A DNA stretch of 64,000 nucleotides from Verrucomicrobiaceae bacterium (GCA_027490195.1 JAIXYN010000061.1:62001-126000), one strand, 5' to 3'. Counted from the stretch's first letter, positions 54,075-63,355 are shown. The notes: generated from the letters alone by a model not told the origin. Made by a program: numbers and translations.

Positions 54075-56393
54075 ATGCGCGCCATTCACCGTCTGCTGCG
54101 TATGAGGTTCCTGCGCTGGTTGGGTGCGGCGCTGCTGCTGCTTGCAGTGATATGGCTGCTCCTGCCGCAGCCGGAGCTGTATCCGCCGGAGTTTCGTTTC
54201 TCACCCACGCTGGAAGATCGCAACGGCAGGCTGCTGCATCTCGCGCTGACACCGGATGGCAAGTATCGTCGCTACACGCCGCTGGCGGACATCAGTCCCG
54301 CTTTGATTGAAGCAACGCTGACTTTGGAAGATCGCCACTTCTACGATCATCCGGGAGTGAATCCGCTCTCCATGCTGCGCGCGGCGTGGGGCGTCGTTTC
54401 AGGCTCGGCACGCGGCGGAGGCTCCACCATCACGATGCAGCTCGCGCGGCTGCGCTACGATCTGCACACCCGCACGCCATGGGGCAAGGCCTGGCAGATG
54501 CTGCGTGCGGTGCAGTTGGAGAAGCATCACTCGAAGGACGCCATTTTGGAGGCCTATCTCAATCAGGCGCCATATGGCGGGAATGTGGAAGGCTTGGGTG
54601 CGGCGAGTCTGCTGTGGTGCGGCAAACCGGCGCGGGAGCTGACCCTGCGCGAAGCTGTGGCGCTCTCCGTGCTGCCGCAGAGTCCGACAACACGCAGGCC
54701 GCGTGTGTCGGGCGATAACGCGAGCCTCGCTGCCGCGCAGCATCGGCTTTGGGATCGACTGCGCGAAGAGCGTCATCTGCCTTCCGATCCTTTGGATGCG
54801 GCCTTCACGCTGCGGCAGTTGCAGCCCGTGCCACGTGAGGCACCCCATCTGGCACGGCGCTTGTTTGCCGCAATGCCCACCGAAGATCGCGCCAGTTCCG
54901 GGATGCCAGTGCGCTGCACCCTGGATGCAAACAGGCAGCAAGGCGTGGAGCAGGCGGTGAATGAATACGTCGAGCGCAAACGCGAAGTGGGCATCACCAA
55001 TGCCTGCGCGTTGCTGGTGCATGCGCCATCGCGGGAGGTGCTCGCCTATGTGGGCTCAAGCCGTTTTCTTGACAGCAAGATCCAAGGCCAGGTGGATGGA
55101 GTGCTGGCGCGGCGTTCACCGGGCTCGGCGCTGAAGCCCTTCATCTATGCGCTGGCCACGCAGCAGGGGCTGATCCATCCACACACGCTGCTGCGCGACG
55201 GCCGCATGTCCTTCGGCAGTTACAACCCGGAGAATTTTGACCGCAACTTTGCCGGTCCCATCTCGGCCGGAGACGCGCTGTATCACAGCCGCAACATTCC
55301 AGCCGTAGCTCTGGCACAAAATCTGGATGCCCCCGGCCTGTACGGCTTCCTCAAAGAGGCCGGCGTGGCGCTGCCGCAGCCTGCGGAGTTTTACGGTCTA
55401 TCACTGCCGCTCGGCGGTGGTGAAGTCTCGATGGAGGAGCTGGCCGAACTCTATGCGCTGCTGGCGAGCGATGGCACTGCACAGCGGCTGAATTACTTCA
55501 AAGCGCAGAAGACCATCGAGACAAAGCCGCTGCTCACCGATGAGGCGCGTTACCTCACCCGCGAGATGCTGCGCACGCGTGAAGGCGAGCCCGTGATGGA
55601 TGACCCCGCAGTGACGTGGAAAACGGGCACCTCGCACGGTTTTCGCGATGCCTGGGCCGCTGGCATGCGCGGCGAGTATGTGCTGGTGGTGTGGATCGGC
55701 AATTTCAATGGCAAGGCCAATCCGGCCTTCATCGCCCGCGAGTGCGCCGCACCGCTGCTGTTTGAAACGTTCCGGCACCTGCGCCTGCCGATGAAACGCC
55801 AATCGCCGCCTGCTGGAATCTCGCAGGTGGAACTGTGTGCGGTATCAGGCCAGTTGCCCACACCGCACTGCCAGCACCGCGTGCAGGGCGGCTTCATTCC
55901 CGGTGTGTCCCCCATCACCCCCTGTGACATCCATCGCAAAGTCTTGATCGATGCTGCCAGCGGCATGCGCGTGGCGCGTGATGATGGCAAGCGTACATTG
56001 AGACACGAGGTGTTCGAGTTCTGGCCGCCCGACCTGCTGGAAATGTTTAAGCTGGCCGGTGTGCCGCGCAAAACACCGCCACCGCTGGAGGCGAACGCTG
56101 AATCACTTGTCGCTGCTGATGCCGGCGCGGTGCCAAAGATTGTCTCTCCACGTGCCGCCTTGGTTTACACCTTGCAAGCCTCCGATGTGGCACGGCAGAA
56201 AATCCCCCTGCGTGCGGATACCGCCCCAGGTGTGAACCGCGTCTTCTGGTTTGCCGGCCCCCGCTTTCTCGGAGCCAGCGATCCGGCCACACCCGTCATG
56301 TGGGCCGCTGCCGCCGGCAAATGGCGCGTGCATGTGCTGGATGACCAAGGTCGCAGCGCTGCAGTCGAAGTGCGCGTTGAGATGGTGCCGTAA
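54075..56393 (+). CDS. pbpC: Penicillin-binding protein 1C
   Basis: A 772-aa bifunctional peptidoglycan synthase with an N-terminal membrane anchor (LGAALLLLAVIWLLL). The glycosyltransferase domain (GT51) has EDRHFYDHPGVNP (catalytic Glu85) and GGGSTITMQLAR. The transpeptidase domain shows RRSPGSALKPF (nucleophile Ser351, Lys354), SRN (405-407) and KTGTS (516-520). A PBP1C-specific C-terminal domain (BiPBP_C, about 690-772) completes the family layout. It is encoded 5 bp after the macroglobulin gene, so the two form an operon. An in-frame Met at 54102 is an alternative start. Confidence 0.92.
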   Translation: MRAIHRLLRMRFLRWLGAALLLLAVIWLLLPQPELYPPEFRFSPTLEDRNGRLLHLALTPDGKYRRYTPLADISPALIEATLTLEDRHFYDHPGVNPLSMLRAAWGVVSGSARGGGSTITMQLARLRYDLHTRTPWGKAWQMLRAVQLEKHHSKDAILEAYLNQAPYGGNVEGLGAASLLWCGKPARELTLREAVALSVLPQSPTTRRPRVSGDNASLAAAQHRLWDRLREERHLPSDPLDAAFTLRQLQPVPREAPHLARRLFAAMPTEDRASSGMPVRCTLDANRQQGVEQAVNEYVERKREVGITNACALLVHAPSREVLAYVGSSRFLDSKIQGQVDGVLARRSPGSALKPFIYALATQQGLIHPHTLLRDGRMSFGSYNPENFDRNFAGPISAGDALYHSRNIPAVALAQNLDAPGLYGFLKEAGVALPQPAEFYGLSLPLGGGEVSMEELAELYALLASDGTAQRLNYFKAQKTIETKPLLTDEARYLTREMLRTREGEPVMDDPAVTWKTGTSHGFRDAWAAGMRGEYVLVVWIGNFNGKANPAFIARECAAPLLFETFRHLRLPMKRQSPPAGISQVELCAVSGQLPTPHCQHRVQGGFIPGVSPITPCDIHRKVLIDAASGMRVARDDGKRTLRHEVFEFWPPDLLEMFKLAGVPRKTPPPLEANAESLVAADAGAVPKIVSPRAALVYTLQASDVARQKIPLRADTAPGVNRVFWFAGPRFLGASDPATPVMWAAAAGKWRVHVLDDQGRSAAVEVRVEMVP

Positions 56394-56402
56394 AGTGCGC
56401 TG

Positions 56403-56909
56403 CTATTGCAGGACAAAATCTTTCGCTTCCAGCTTCAGTAAAAACGCTTTGGCTTCCATCCCACCTGCAAAGCCTGTCAGCTTGCCATTGGAACCAATCA
56501 CGCGATGGCATGGAGCGATGATAGAGATGGGGTTCTTGCCATTGGCCGCGCCCACCGCACGCACCGCGTTGGGATTGCCGATCTGTTCTGCGATTTGCGC
56601 ATAGCTGCGCGTCTCGCCAAAGGGAATGGTCAGCAGCGCCGCCCAAACTTTCCGCTGAAACTCCGTGCCGCTGATGAAATCGAGCTTCAGGGAGAACGTT
56701 TCGCGCTTCCCCGCGAAGTAGTCATGCAACTGCCGTTCCGCTTCCAGCAGCACCGGATGACTTGTCTCTTCAAGCAGTGGACTGAGGTGCACGCGTTTGG
56801 GATCATCGTTTTCCCACAGCACTGCGGCCAGTCCGTGAGCATTCGCCACGAGCGTGAGCAGGCCCACCGGCGAGGGCATGGTTTTGTAAAAGTAGCTGCT
56901 GGAGGTCAT
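56403..56909 (-). CDS. ogt: O6-alkylguanine-DNA alkyltransferase
   Basis: A 168-aa single-domain alkyltransferase (Ogt/MGMT type). The active-site motif APCHRV places the acceptor at Cys134, with the helix-turn-helix region FGETRSYAQIAEQIGNPNAVRAVGAANGKN before it and IGSNGKLTGFAGGMEAKAFLL after it. The protein transfers alkyl groups from O6-alkylguanine to itself. The start at 56909 fits the usual N-terminus (KTMPSPVGLLTLVAN); a start at 56954 would add 15 residues without family similarity. The gene lies tail to tail with pbpC with a 9-bp gap. Confidence 0.92.
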   Translation of the reverse strand: MTSSSYFYKTMPSPVGLLTLVANAHGLAAVLWENDDPKRVHLSPLLEETSHPVLLEAERQLHDYFAGKRETFSLKLDFISGTEFQRKVWAALLTIPFGETRSYAQIAEQIGNPNAVRAVGAANGKNPISIIAPCHRVIGSNGKLTGFAGGMEAKAFLLKLEAKDFVLQ

Positions 56910-57080
56910 GCGACTGAGGGCCATTTTTCGGAGACAAGCGTAAAATAACCGCATGTCTGAAAATGGCCAGTCCAGAAGGGTGTGCAGAAAGTCACCTGTG
57001 CCAATGTCGAGTCCAGATTGCCGCCAGTGACTGCATCATACTGGCGGCCAGAGGACGCCGATAGGACTGCAAAAGGCTCG

Positions 57081-58562
57081 TTACAGCTTGAGCGGAATGC
57101 TTTGCGGATAATGGAAGATGTTCTTGGGATCGACGGCACGTTTGACCTCCACCAAGCGTTCCAGGTTGCCACCGTAGTAGGCGCGCAAGTAGTTGTGCTG
57201 GGAGTTGTCGATGAAATTTTGGTAACACTGACGGGAGGTGTACTGGGCCATATCGTCGTGGAAGCGGGTGAGCCAGGCTTCATTCGCGGCCAGCACCGCA
57301 TCGCTGTCTGCGGGTTTCCAGTTCAGTTCCACACTTGTGACCATGCTGGCGTTTCGGTGCCAGTACGCGGTGTCTGTTGGGCGCACCTTGTTGACGGCTT
57401 CGCCAGCCAGGAACATTTTCCATGTCGCCTGATCGTGCGTGCCTGGCCAACTGCGCATGTGCTTGATGATCGCTCGGCTGCCTGCGGCACTGATGTCACC
57501 CAAAGCATAGCGTGATCGTTCGTGCGAAAACTCAGGCCGTCCATCCTCGCTGAGCTCTTTCTGGGCATCCCAATATGGCATATGTTCAACCTTCTGCTTG
57601 GAAGGGGAGGCCAGGCGGAAAAGCGAACCTATCCGTTTTTCAAACTCATCTTTCGGTCCGACCAACTGGCCCAAAAGGTTGATCGTAAGAACTCCAGGAG
57701 TCTTGGTATTGACCGAAAGTTTGCAGCCAAGGCGGTCGGGCATGGTCGGTAGCAGGTCGAGCGCGGCGGGGAGTATTTCGTCAATTTTCTCAGTCCATGT
57801 GATGTCAAAAAAGGTCACGTATCCAACAGGAAAGGTCTGAAAGGTGAAGGATGTGTTGATTCCAAAGTTGCCACCGCCGCCGCCACGGCAGGCCCAGAAG
57901 AGCTCAGCATTTTCATGGGCATTGCAGCGCCGCGTTTCACCGTTGGCGAGCATGACATCAGTCTGGACGAGTTGATCAATCAGCAGGCCGTGCAGGCGCA
58001 TGTTGAACCCAATCCCACCCCCAAGGACTAGGCCACCCACCCCCACCTCTTTGCAGCGGCCATGCGTGACGGATCGTTGCTTGGCCGGGAGATCGGCATA
58101 GAGAGTGGCATTGCGTGCCCCCGCTCCGACCATTGCTGTGCCTGTCGATTCATCGTAAACGAGCGAATCCTGCAGCGAGAGGTCGATCATGAGTCCCGGC
58201 GTGGTGGAATAGCCCGAGTAAGAGTGTCCTCCAGAGCGCGCCACTAACGGCAGCTTGTGTTCCTGTGCCCATTGCAGACTGACGCGCACATCATCGGCAT
58301 TTTTACAGCGGGCGATGCCAGCCGGCTTTTGGACTTTGGCATACCGCAAATTCCAGGTGGCGGCGATTTTGTTAAAATGACAGTCCCCAGGCCGGAGCAA
58401 AGGCCCATTGAGATGCTTAGCCAGTTCTTTCCAGGCTTTGGGGTCAACTCCAAGACTTGATTCAGGTGCTTTGCTGGCGCAACCGCTCAGCCAGGGCAGC
58501 TGGGAAATGGCCAGGGCGGACGAATACTGGAGAAATTGACGTCTGCTTTGGGTAGTAGTCAT
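57081..58562 (-). CDS. Exported FAD-linked oxidase, berberine-bridge type
   Basis: The 493-aa protein begins with a combined signal: twin-arginine-like SRRQFLQ and a lipobox LSGC (Cys28). An FAD-binding PCMH domain follows, with RSGGHSYSGYS (His113, typical covalent FAD site) and HGRCKEVGVGG (Cys170, typical second covalent link), so the cofactor may be bound twice. The C-terminal BBE domain ends with NYLRAYYGGNLERLVEVKRAVDPKNIFHYPQSIP. The family oxidises sugars or other alcohols with oxygen; the substrate is unknown. The gene has its own AT-rich promoter region and no co-directional partner. Confidence 0.88.
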   Translation of the reverse strand: MTTTQSRRQFLQYSSALAISQLPWLSGCASKAPESSLGVDPKAWKELAKHLNGPLLRPGDCHFNKIAATWNLRYAKVQKPAGIARCKNADDVRVSLQWAQEHKLPLVARSGGHSYSGYSTTPGLMIDLSLQDSLVYDESTGTAMVGAGARNATLYADLPAKQRSVTHGRCKEVGVGGLVLGGGIGFNMRLHGLLIDQLVQTDVMLANGETRRCNAHENAELFWACRGGGGGNFGINTSFTFQTFPVGYVTFFDITWTEKIDEILPAALDLLPTMPDRLGCKLSVNTKTPGVLTINLLGQLVGPKDEFEKRIGSLFRLASPSKQKVEHMPYWDAQKELSEDGRPEFSHERSRYALGDISAAGSRAIIKHMRSWPGTHDQATWKMFLAGEAVNKVRPTDTAYWHRNASMVTSVELNWKPADSDAVLAANEAWLTRFHDDMAQYTSRQCYQNFIDNSQHNYLRAYYGGNLERLVEVKRAVDPKNIFHYPQSIPLKL

Positions 58563-58798
58563 AAAAACTGACGTTGAGCTAAGTCATAATTTTATCAAGA
58601 AAAATCGAAAGCCTACGAATTATGATTATTCCATACACCTGAAGTTAGGAAGATGTCGCTTTCCTAATGCCTCCCTATCGGCATCGAATAGCCATTTGTT
58701 TATCAGAATTATGCCAAAATATTTCTTTTATCTGTGCAGCGGTTCATGCATTCCGCTTTCGCAACCATTCAGAGGGTAGACGGCGGAATCCATGCTCA
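58563..58798. other. AT-rich intergenic region
   Basis: No gene seen. It is the promoter region of the oxidase gene. An inverted repeat TTAGGAA (58645-58651) / TTCCTAA (58661-58667) could be an operator. The downstream part is continuous with the alkA-like remnant. Confidence 0.4.
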
Positions 58799-59165
58799 AA
58801 AGTAGATTTCGTCACCGATGAGACCTATTCGCGCACCATACGGCTGGGCGGCAACACGGGCTGGATCAAAGTGTCCAACACGCCGAAAAAAATGCCCTGA
58901 AGGTTGAGTTCACTCATTCGCTCACGCCCGTCCTGCCCGCATTGCTGGGCCGCGTGCGGCACAAGTTTGATCGTTCTGCGCGTCCCGGCTTCATTGCCGC
59001 CCATTTGCAGCAGGATGCCATGCTGAAAAAGAGCGTCATGCAAAATCCCGGACTGCGCGTGCCGGGCGCGTTCGATGGTGGACTTGCCTGCGGCCAGCAA
59101 AACTTGGCCGCAGGCTTCCAGAAACACGGGGCAGAGCGTTTTGAACCACCCACCAAGAATCGCGC
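58799..59165 (+). pseudogene. alkA-like DNA glycosylase remnant
   Basis: A degraded part of an AlkA-type 3-methyladenine DNA glycosylase. In one frame KVDFVTDETYSRTIRLGG and TGWIKVSNTPKK read like the N-terminal sheet. After a one-base loss in the A-run at 58886-58892 the next frame continues as NALKVEFTHSLTPVLPALLGRVRHKF (split here as it lies around 58891-58968), then LQQDAMLKKSVMQNPGLRVPGAFDG, close to the AlkA linker before the HhH region. From about 59077 the similarity breaks down and the catalytic HhH and Asp are missing. The remnant is about 120 codons of an enzyme normally near 200-300. It sits 1.9 kb from ogt, another alkylation-repair gene. Confidence 0.6.
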
Positions 59166-59280
59166 AGCCAGCACAAGGGACAGTCAGCTCTACTGGAAAC
59201 CACTATGCCAAAATTGCGGTCATTCACGAGGACAGGTACCGTATCGGACGACAATATCGCAAATTCCGCAGGAGGGCATC

Positions 59281-60135
59281 ATGGAAGCCGTGAAAACAAA
59301 CCACGAACGCGCCATGAATAACAACACCACCACTCACACCTCCCCCCGCCAAAAATTCATCCTGAACCTCTCGGAGAGTGCGCTTTTTCAGCACTACCAG
59401 AAGGCCTTCCACACGCTGACCAGCCTGCCGCTGAGCCTGGAAGCCACCAAGGATGACTCCCCCATCGAAGGCATCATCACCCGCAAGGGCGTGGCCGGTG
59501 TGGTGGAAACACAGGTTCCGGTGCGCGTGGGAAAAAATACCATTGCCGTCATGCTCACCGGGGCCGTGCGCCTCCAGCCTGCCAATGCCGAAAACTTCGC
59601 CCCTGTGGCCAAAGCGCTGCTGGATGACGACCGCACCGCCGCAGAGATCCGTGCAGCTAGGGTTCACTTCGAACACGTGCCCGTCATGGAGCCCGCACGC
59701 TATGAGGCCGCTCTGGCCATCCTGCAGTCCTTTGCCCTCCAGCTGGGAGACAGCGCGCACCGCCTGCTGTTTGCCACCGCCACGCATGAGCCCGAAGCCG
59801 TGCGCAATGCCAAGGTCTTCATCCACGACCATCTGGCAGAGCCGATGTCCCTCGAAGCCGTTGCCAGTGCGGTGAACGTCAGCCCCTTCCACTTCTGCAA
59901 GCTCTTCAAGCGATCCACCGGCCTGACCTTCACGGACTTCGTGAACCGCGCCCGCGTGGAAAAGGCCAAGCGCATGCTCATGAAGCCCGCCGCCCGCATC
60001 ACCGAAGTGGCCTACGACGTGGGCTTCCAGAGCCTTTCCCATTTCAACCGCAGCTTCCGCCGCATCGCCGATGAATCCCCCACGGAATTCCGCAGCCGCA
60101 TGAAGCACGGTGGCCCGGCCCTCTTGGCCGCGTAA
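59281..60135 (+). CDS. AraC-family transcriptional regulator
   Basis: A 284-aa regulator. The C-terminal 100 residues are the AraC/XylS double HTH: AEPMSLEAVASAVNVSPFHFCKLFKRSTGLTFTDFVNRARVEKAKRML (first HTH) and ARITEVAYDVGFQSLSHFNRSFRRIADESPTEFR (second). The N-terminal part (about 20-180) is a sensor domain of unknown ligand (FQHYQKAFHTLTSLPLSL ... GKNTIAVMLTGAVRL). The ATG at 59281 has a good ribosome site (GGAGGG, 8 bp before), unlike most genes here; the frame is open further upstream only through the alkA remnant. A strong terminator follows. The controlled gene is unknown. Confidence 0.9.
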   Translation: MEAVKTNHERAMNNNTTTHTSPRQKFILNLSESALFQHYQKAFHTLTSLPLSLEATKDDSPIEGIITRKGVAGVVETQVPVRVGKNTIAVMLTGAVRLQPANAENFAPVAKALLDDDRTAAEIRAARVHFEHVPVMEPARYEAALAILQSFALQLGDSAHRLLFATATHEPEAVRNAKVFIHDHLAEPMSLEAVASAVNVSPFHFCKLFKRSTGLTFTDFVNRARVEKAKRMLMKPAARITEVAYDVGFQSLSHFNRSFRRIADESPTEFRSRMKHGGPALLAA

Positions 60136-60181
60136 ACTTTGTCGCCATGCGCACCGCACTGCGGTGTTTCGACGACATAAG

Positions 60182-60231
60182 CCCCGGAGAGGACGCCTGA
60201 GCGCGTTGGGCCATCCTTTCCGGGGTTTTTT
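60182..60231 (+). terminator. Rho-independent terminator after the AraC gene
   Basis: CCCCGGAGAGGA pairs with TCCTTTCCGGGG (12 bp with one G-T wobble), then TTTTTT. It lies 46 bp after the AraC stop. Confidence 0.85.
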
Positions 60232-60365
60232 GTGCCCGCATTCCGTGCTTTGAATCGGCCCCCTGTCCCACCCTCCCAGCGCAGATGCACTTGACCCCCC
60301 GCCCCCTCTGCGCACACTCGCCTTCCCTTTTCTCACCCACACTAAACTTCAGCACAGCTATCCCT

Positions 60366-61592
60366 ATGAACCGGAAAATTCGTTACGGCATGATCGGCGG
60401 CGGGCGCGGCGCCTTCATTGGCGGCGTCCACCGCATCGCAGCATCGATCGATCAGCAGATTGAACTCGTCTGCGGCGCTTTTTCTTCCGACCCCCAGCGC
60501 TCCAAAGACAGCGGTGCGGACTTCTTCCTGCCAGCCGAGCGCTGCTACGCCAACTACGAGGAAATGATCCGCACCGAGGCCGCGCTGCCTGCGGACAAGC
60601 GCATGGACTTCGTCTCCATCGTCACGCCAAACCACCTGCACTTCCCCGCCGCCAAAGCCGCGCTGGAGGCCGGCTTTCATGTGCTCTCTGATAAGCCCGC
60701 CACCTTCAACCTCGCGCAGGCCAAGGAACTGGCGGAAATCGTCAAGACCACCGGCAAGCTCTACGGCGTCACCTACAACTACACCGGCTACCCGCTCATG
60801 CGTCAGGCCCGGCAGATGATCGAAGAAGGCAAGCTCGGCGAGATCCGCAAAGTCGTCGTCGAGTACCCGCAGGGCTGGCTGGCCACCATGCTGGAAAACA
60901 CCGGGCAGAAGCAGGCCTCCTGGCGCGTGGACCCCGCCATCTGCGGCGCCGCCGGCTGCATGGGAGACATCGGCACGCACGCCATCAACCTCGCCGAATA
61001 CGTCACCGGTTTGCACATCAAGGAACTCGCCGCCGACCTCACCATCTTCCTGGCCAAGGAAGGCCGCCGTCTAGAGGACGATGGCAACGTGCTGCTGCGC
61101 TTCACCAACGGTGCCAAGGGCGTGCTCCACTCCAGCCAGATCAGCATCGGCTGTGAAAACAACCTCAGCCTCCGCGTCTATGGCTCACTGGGTGGCATCG
61201 AGTGGTCGCAGCTCGATCCAAACACGATGATCGTCACCTCCTTGGATAAGCCGAAGCAGATCTACCGCACCAGCATGGGTTACCTCGGCAGCGCTGCCGC
61301 CGCATGCTCACGCACTCCATCTGGCCATCCCGAAGGCTACCTGGAAGGCTTCGCGAACATCTACAAAAACTTCTCCAACCACGTCCGTGCCGTCAACGCC
61401 GGCACGCAGCCCAACCCGCTGGACATGGACTACCCGACCATCGAAGAAGGTGTGGCAGGCATGGCCTTCATCGAAGCCGTCGTCGCCTCCTCCGCCAATA
61501 ATGCAGCGTGGACCCCGCTGGACTACACGCCCACGACCCGCGCGAAGTATGGCGATGCCACACTGAGCAGTGACCGCGGTGGGCTGGCGTAA
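60366..61592 (+). CDS. Gfo/Idh/MocA family oxidoreductase, 408 aa
   Basis: The N-terminal Rossmann fold binds NAD(P) through YGMIGGGRGAFIGGVHR, and the conserved lysine motif of the family is seen in SDKPATFN (Lys near residue 101). The C-terminal alpha/beta domain has GDIGTHAINLAEYVTG (the conserved His in HAINL) and ends in an open sheet. Members reduce or oxidise sugars, inositol or keto-sugars; the substrate is unknown. The start at 60366 (MNRKIRYGMIGGG) is the first Met before the nucleotide-binding strand. A strong terminator follows. It is not co-transcribed with its homologue at 62160-63242, which lies on the other strand. Confidence 0.9.
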   Translation: MNRKIRYGMIGGGRGAFIGGVHRIAASIDQQIELVCGAFSSDPQRSKDSGADFFLPAERCYANYEEMIRTEAALPADKRMDFVSIVTPNHLHFPAAKAALEAGFHVLSDKPATFNLAQAKELAEIVKTTGKLYGVTYNYTGYPLMRQARQMIEEGKLGEIRKVVVEYPQGWLATMLENTGQKQASWRVDPAICGAAGCMGDIGTHAINLAEYVTGLHIKELAADLTIFLAKEGRRLEDDGNVLLRFTNGAKGVLHSSQISIGCENNLSLRVYGSLGGIEWSQLDPNTMIVTSLDKPKQIYRTSMGYLGSAAAACSRTPSGHPEGYLEGFANIYKNFSNHVRAVNAGTQPNPLDMDYPTIEEGVAGMAFIEAVVASSANNAAWTPLDYTPTTRAKYGDATLSSDRGGLA

Positions 61593-61613
61593 GAGATGAA
61601 GTAGAATCTTGGA

Positions 61614-61645
61614 GCGATGCCAGCAGGTGCTGGCATCGCTTTTTT
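61614..61645 (+). terminator. Rho-independent terminator
   Basis: GCGATGCCAGC and GCTGGCATCGC form a perfect 11-bp stem around the AGGT loop, followed by TTTTTT, 21 bp after the oxidoreductase stop. Confidence 0.93.
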
Positions 61646-61676
61646 GCACCCTCATTTCAGCATGCTGCTGTGAAAA

Positions 61677-62081
61677 TCATCCTTTCACTGGAGGATATGG
61701 TTCAGACATCAGCTTCACTTTTCTAATCTGATAGTCAAAGAAATCCATGGGCTCAGGGTGCTCTGCGGATGACAATTGCACGGTCAGTCGTGCTCCTCCT
61801 TTGTTCTCACCTACGATGACACCTTCCATCCCTGAATGCGGTCCCATGCTCACGCGCACCTTATCGCTGATTCTGCAGCGGTCCCGCTGGCCGATGTACC
61901 GAGTCCAAAAGAAAAGCCCGACCAATGGTGCCAGCATTGCCGTCGCGAAGATCCAGTTTCCCAAGGCCAAATTCAAAACAGCCGCCACGATGTAGGCTAG
62001 GAGCAGCATCTCAATTAATCCCGACGGGGCAAAGCCCGCAGATTTCCGATGCCGTGGCGGAAGAGACGTCAGCTTGTTCAT
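61677..62081 (-). CDS. Small membrane protein with KOW-like motif
   Basis: The 134-aa protein has two hydrophobic spans (about residues 21-43 and 46-63: GLIEMLLLAYIVAAVLNLAL and FATAMLAPLVGLFFWT), then a cytoplasmic tail with a KOW-like segment (KVRVSMGPHSGMEGVIVGENKGG), the beta-turn motif of NusG and ribosomal L24 proteins. The tail ends with a basic strand. Binding of RNA or translation factors near the membrane is possible but unproven. The gene is monocistronic as far as can be seen. Confidence 0.6.
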   Translation of the reverse strand: MNKLTSLPPRHRKSAGFAPSGLIEMLLLAYIVAAVLNLALGNWIFATAMLAPLVGLFFWTRYIGQRDRCRISDKVRVSMGPHSGMEGVIVGENKGGARLTVQLSSAEHPEPMDFFDYQIRKVKLMSEPYPPVKG

Positions 62082-62096
62082 GACTCAGATCCTCTC

Positions 62097-62137
62097 AAAA
62101 TAAAACGGGGAGAACAAGCCTGCTCTCATTCTCCCCG
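62097..62137 (-). terminator. Rho-independent terminator of the 62160-63242 gene
   Basis: On the minus strand CGGGGAGAA pairs with TTCTCCCCG (9 bp), followed by TTTTATTTT. Confidence 0.85.
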
Positions 62138-62159
62138 CTTCGACAAATCACTCAGTCAC

Positions 62160-63242
62160 TCAAATCGACACTGGCTTTTTCGTCTTCGCAGAGGCGTAGA
62201 TCGCATCAATCACCTGCATCAGACGCAGGGCTTGCTCGGGGGTGTTCAGGGCGGTGGCTTTGCCTTCGATGGCTTCGATGAAGTTCGCGGCTGAGCCGAT
62301 GCGCCCCATGTCTTCACAGGCTGGGGTGACGATGCTGCGGTTCACACTGTTGCCGTTTTCCTGCACGTAGAGCTCACAGGTGTCTATAGCGGTATTGTCC
62401 AGACCGTCGATGCCGAAGAGGCGCTCCACCTTGCCACCGGCCTTGGTGCCCTGGAAGACCACGGAGACTTCCTCGCGCTTGACCATCTCGGCCCAGGAGA
62501 CCTGGAGGCTGAGTACCTGCCCAGTCTTGAAGGTCACGAAACCGTGTGCGGCGTTTTCAACATCCGTCGTGCCACCCACTCGGTCAGGGATGCCCCAGGG
62601 GCCTTTGAACTGCTTGTCCTGGATGAAGTCAGAAAAGGTCTGGCCGAGCACGTGCGCAGGCTCAGGATAGCCCATGAAGTACATGGCCAGATCGACCATG
62701 TGCAGCAGGTCGATGAGCGGTCCGCCACCGGAGAGATCCTTCGTGGTGAACCAACCGCCGAAGCCGGGGATGCCGGTGCGGCGGATCCACTTGGCCTGCG
62801 CGGAATTGATCTTCCCCACGACGCCGTCGTTGATGTATTTCATCATCGCCTGGGACTCAGGGCGCGCGCGGTTGTTGAAGTTGAAGAGCACCTTCTTGCC
62901 GGCCTTCTTGGCGGCGACGATGATTTCCTTCACCTCCTTTGCGTTCAGCGCCGGCGGCTTTTCGGAGAAGACGTGCTTGCCAGCCTTGAGGCACTGGATC
63001 GTAAGCGGCTTGTGAAACTTGTTCGGAACGATGACGCTCACCGCTTTGATCTCCGGACTGCCCTTCAGCATGGCTTCCACGGACTCATACGACTTAGCAA
63101 TGCCGTACTTCTCCGCCGCCTTGGCTGCTGCTCCGGGAGCCGCATCGGCCACGGCCACGATCTCCGCGCCCGCCTGGCGGAACCCCGCCGCGTGATACTG
63201 CAACATGCCGCCTGCTCCGATGACTCCGACTTTGATGGCCAT
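62160..63242 (-). CDS. Gfo/Idh/MocA family oxidoreductase, 360 aa
   Basis: An NAD(P)-dependent oxidoreductase. The Rossmann fold begins VGVIGAGGMLQYHAAGFRQ, EKPPALN (Lys near residue 99) is the conserved family lysine, and GGGPLIDLLHMVDLAMYFMG holds the catalytic-site Asp and His. The start at 63242 is the first Met of the fold; the frame stays open to 63944, but the upstream part reads through an intergenic repeat and the opposite acetyltransferase gene. Sugar or keto-sugar substrates are typical. It is probably a single-gene unit, with a terminator 22 bp downstream. Confidence 0.9.
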   Translation of the reverse strand: MAIKVGVIGAGGMLQYHAAGFRQAGAEIVAVADAAPGAAAKAAEKYGIAKSYESVEAMLKGSPEIKAVSVIVPNKFHKPLTIQCLKAGKHVFSEKPPALNAKEVKEIIVAAKKAGKKVLFNFNNRARPESQAMMKYINDGVVGKINSAQAKWIRRTGIPGFGGWFTTKDLSGGGPLIDLLHMVDLAMYFMGYPEPAHVLGQTFSDFIQDKQFKGPWGIPDRVGGTTDVENAAHGFVTFKTGQVLSLQVSWAEMVKREEVSVVFQGTKAGGKVERLFGIDGLDNTAIDTCELYVQENGNSVNRSIVTPACEDMGRIGSAANFIEAIEGKATALNTPEQALRLMQVIDAIYASAKTKKPVSI

Positions 63243-63355
63243 AATAAATGTGTTCGTTAAGTGGTTGGTGAATTTTACCTGAGGGCCGCGAGAATGCAGA
63301 TTCCCCGCCCCAGAGTCAAGATTTGAAAACAGAGCCCGGAGGCACCACGACCCCG

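Noticed and set aside
58825..59127. Minus-strand frame of 100 codons upstream of the AraC gene
   Set aside because: The opposite strand shows AlkA-like similarity across two frames, so this is antisense to a pseudogene.
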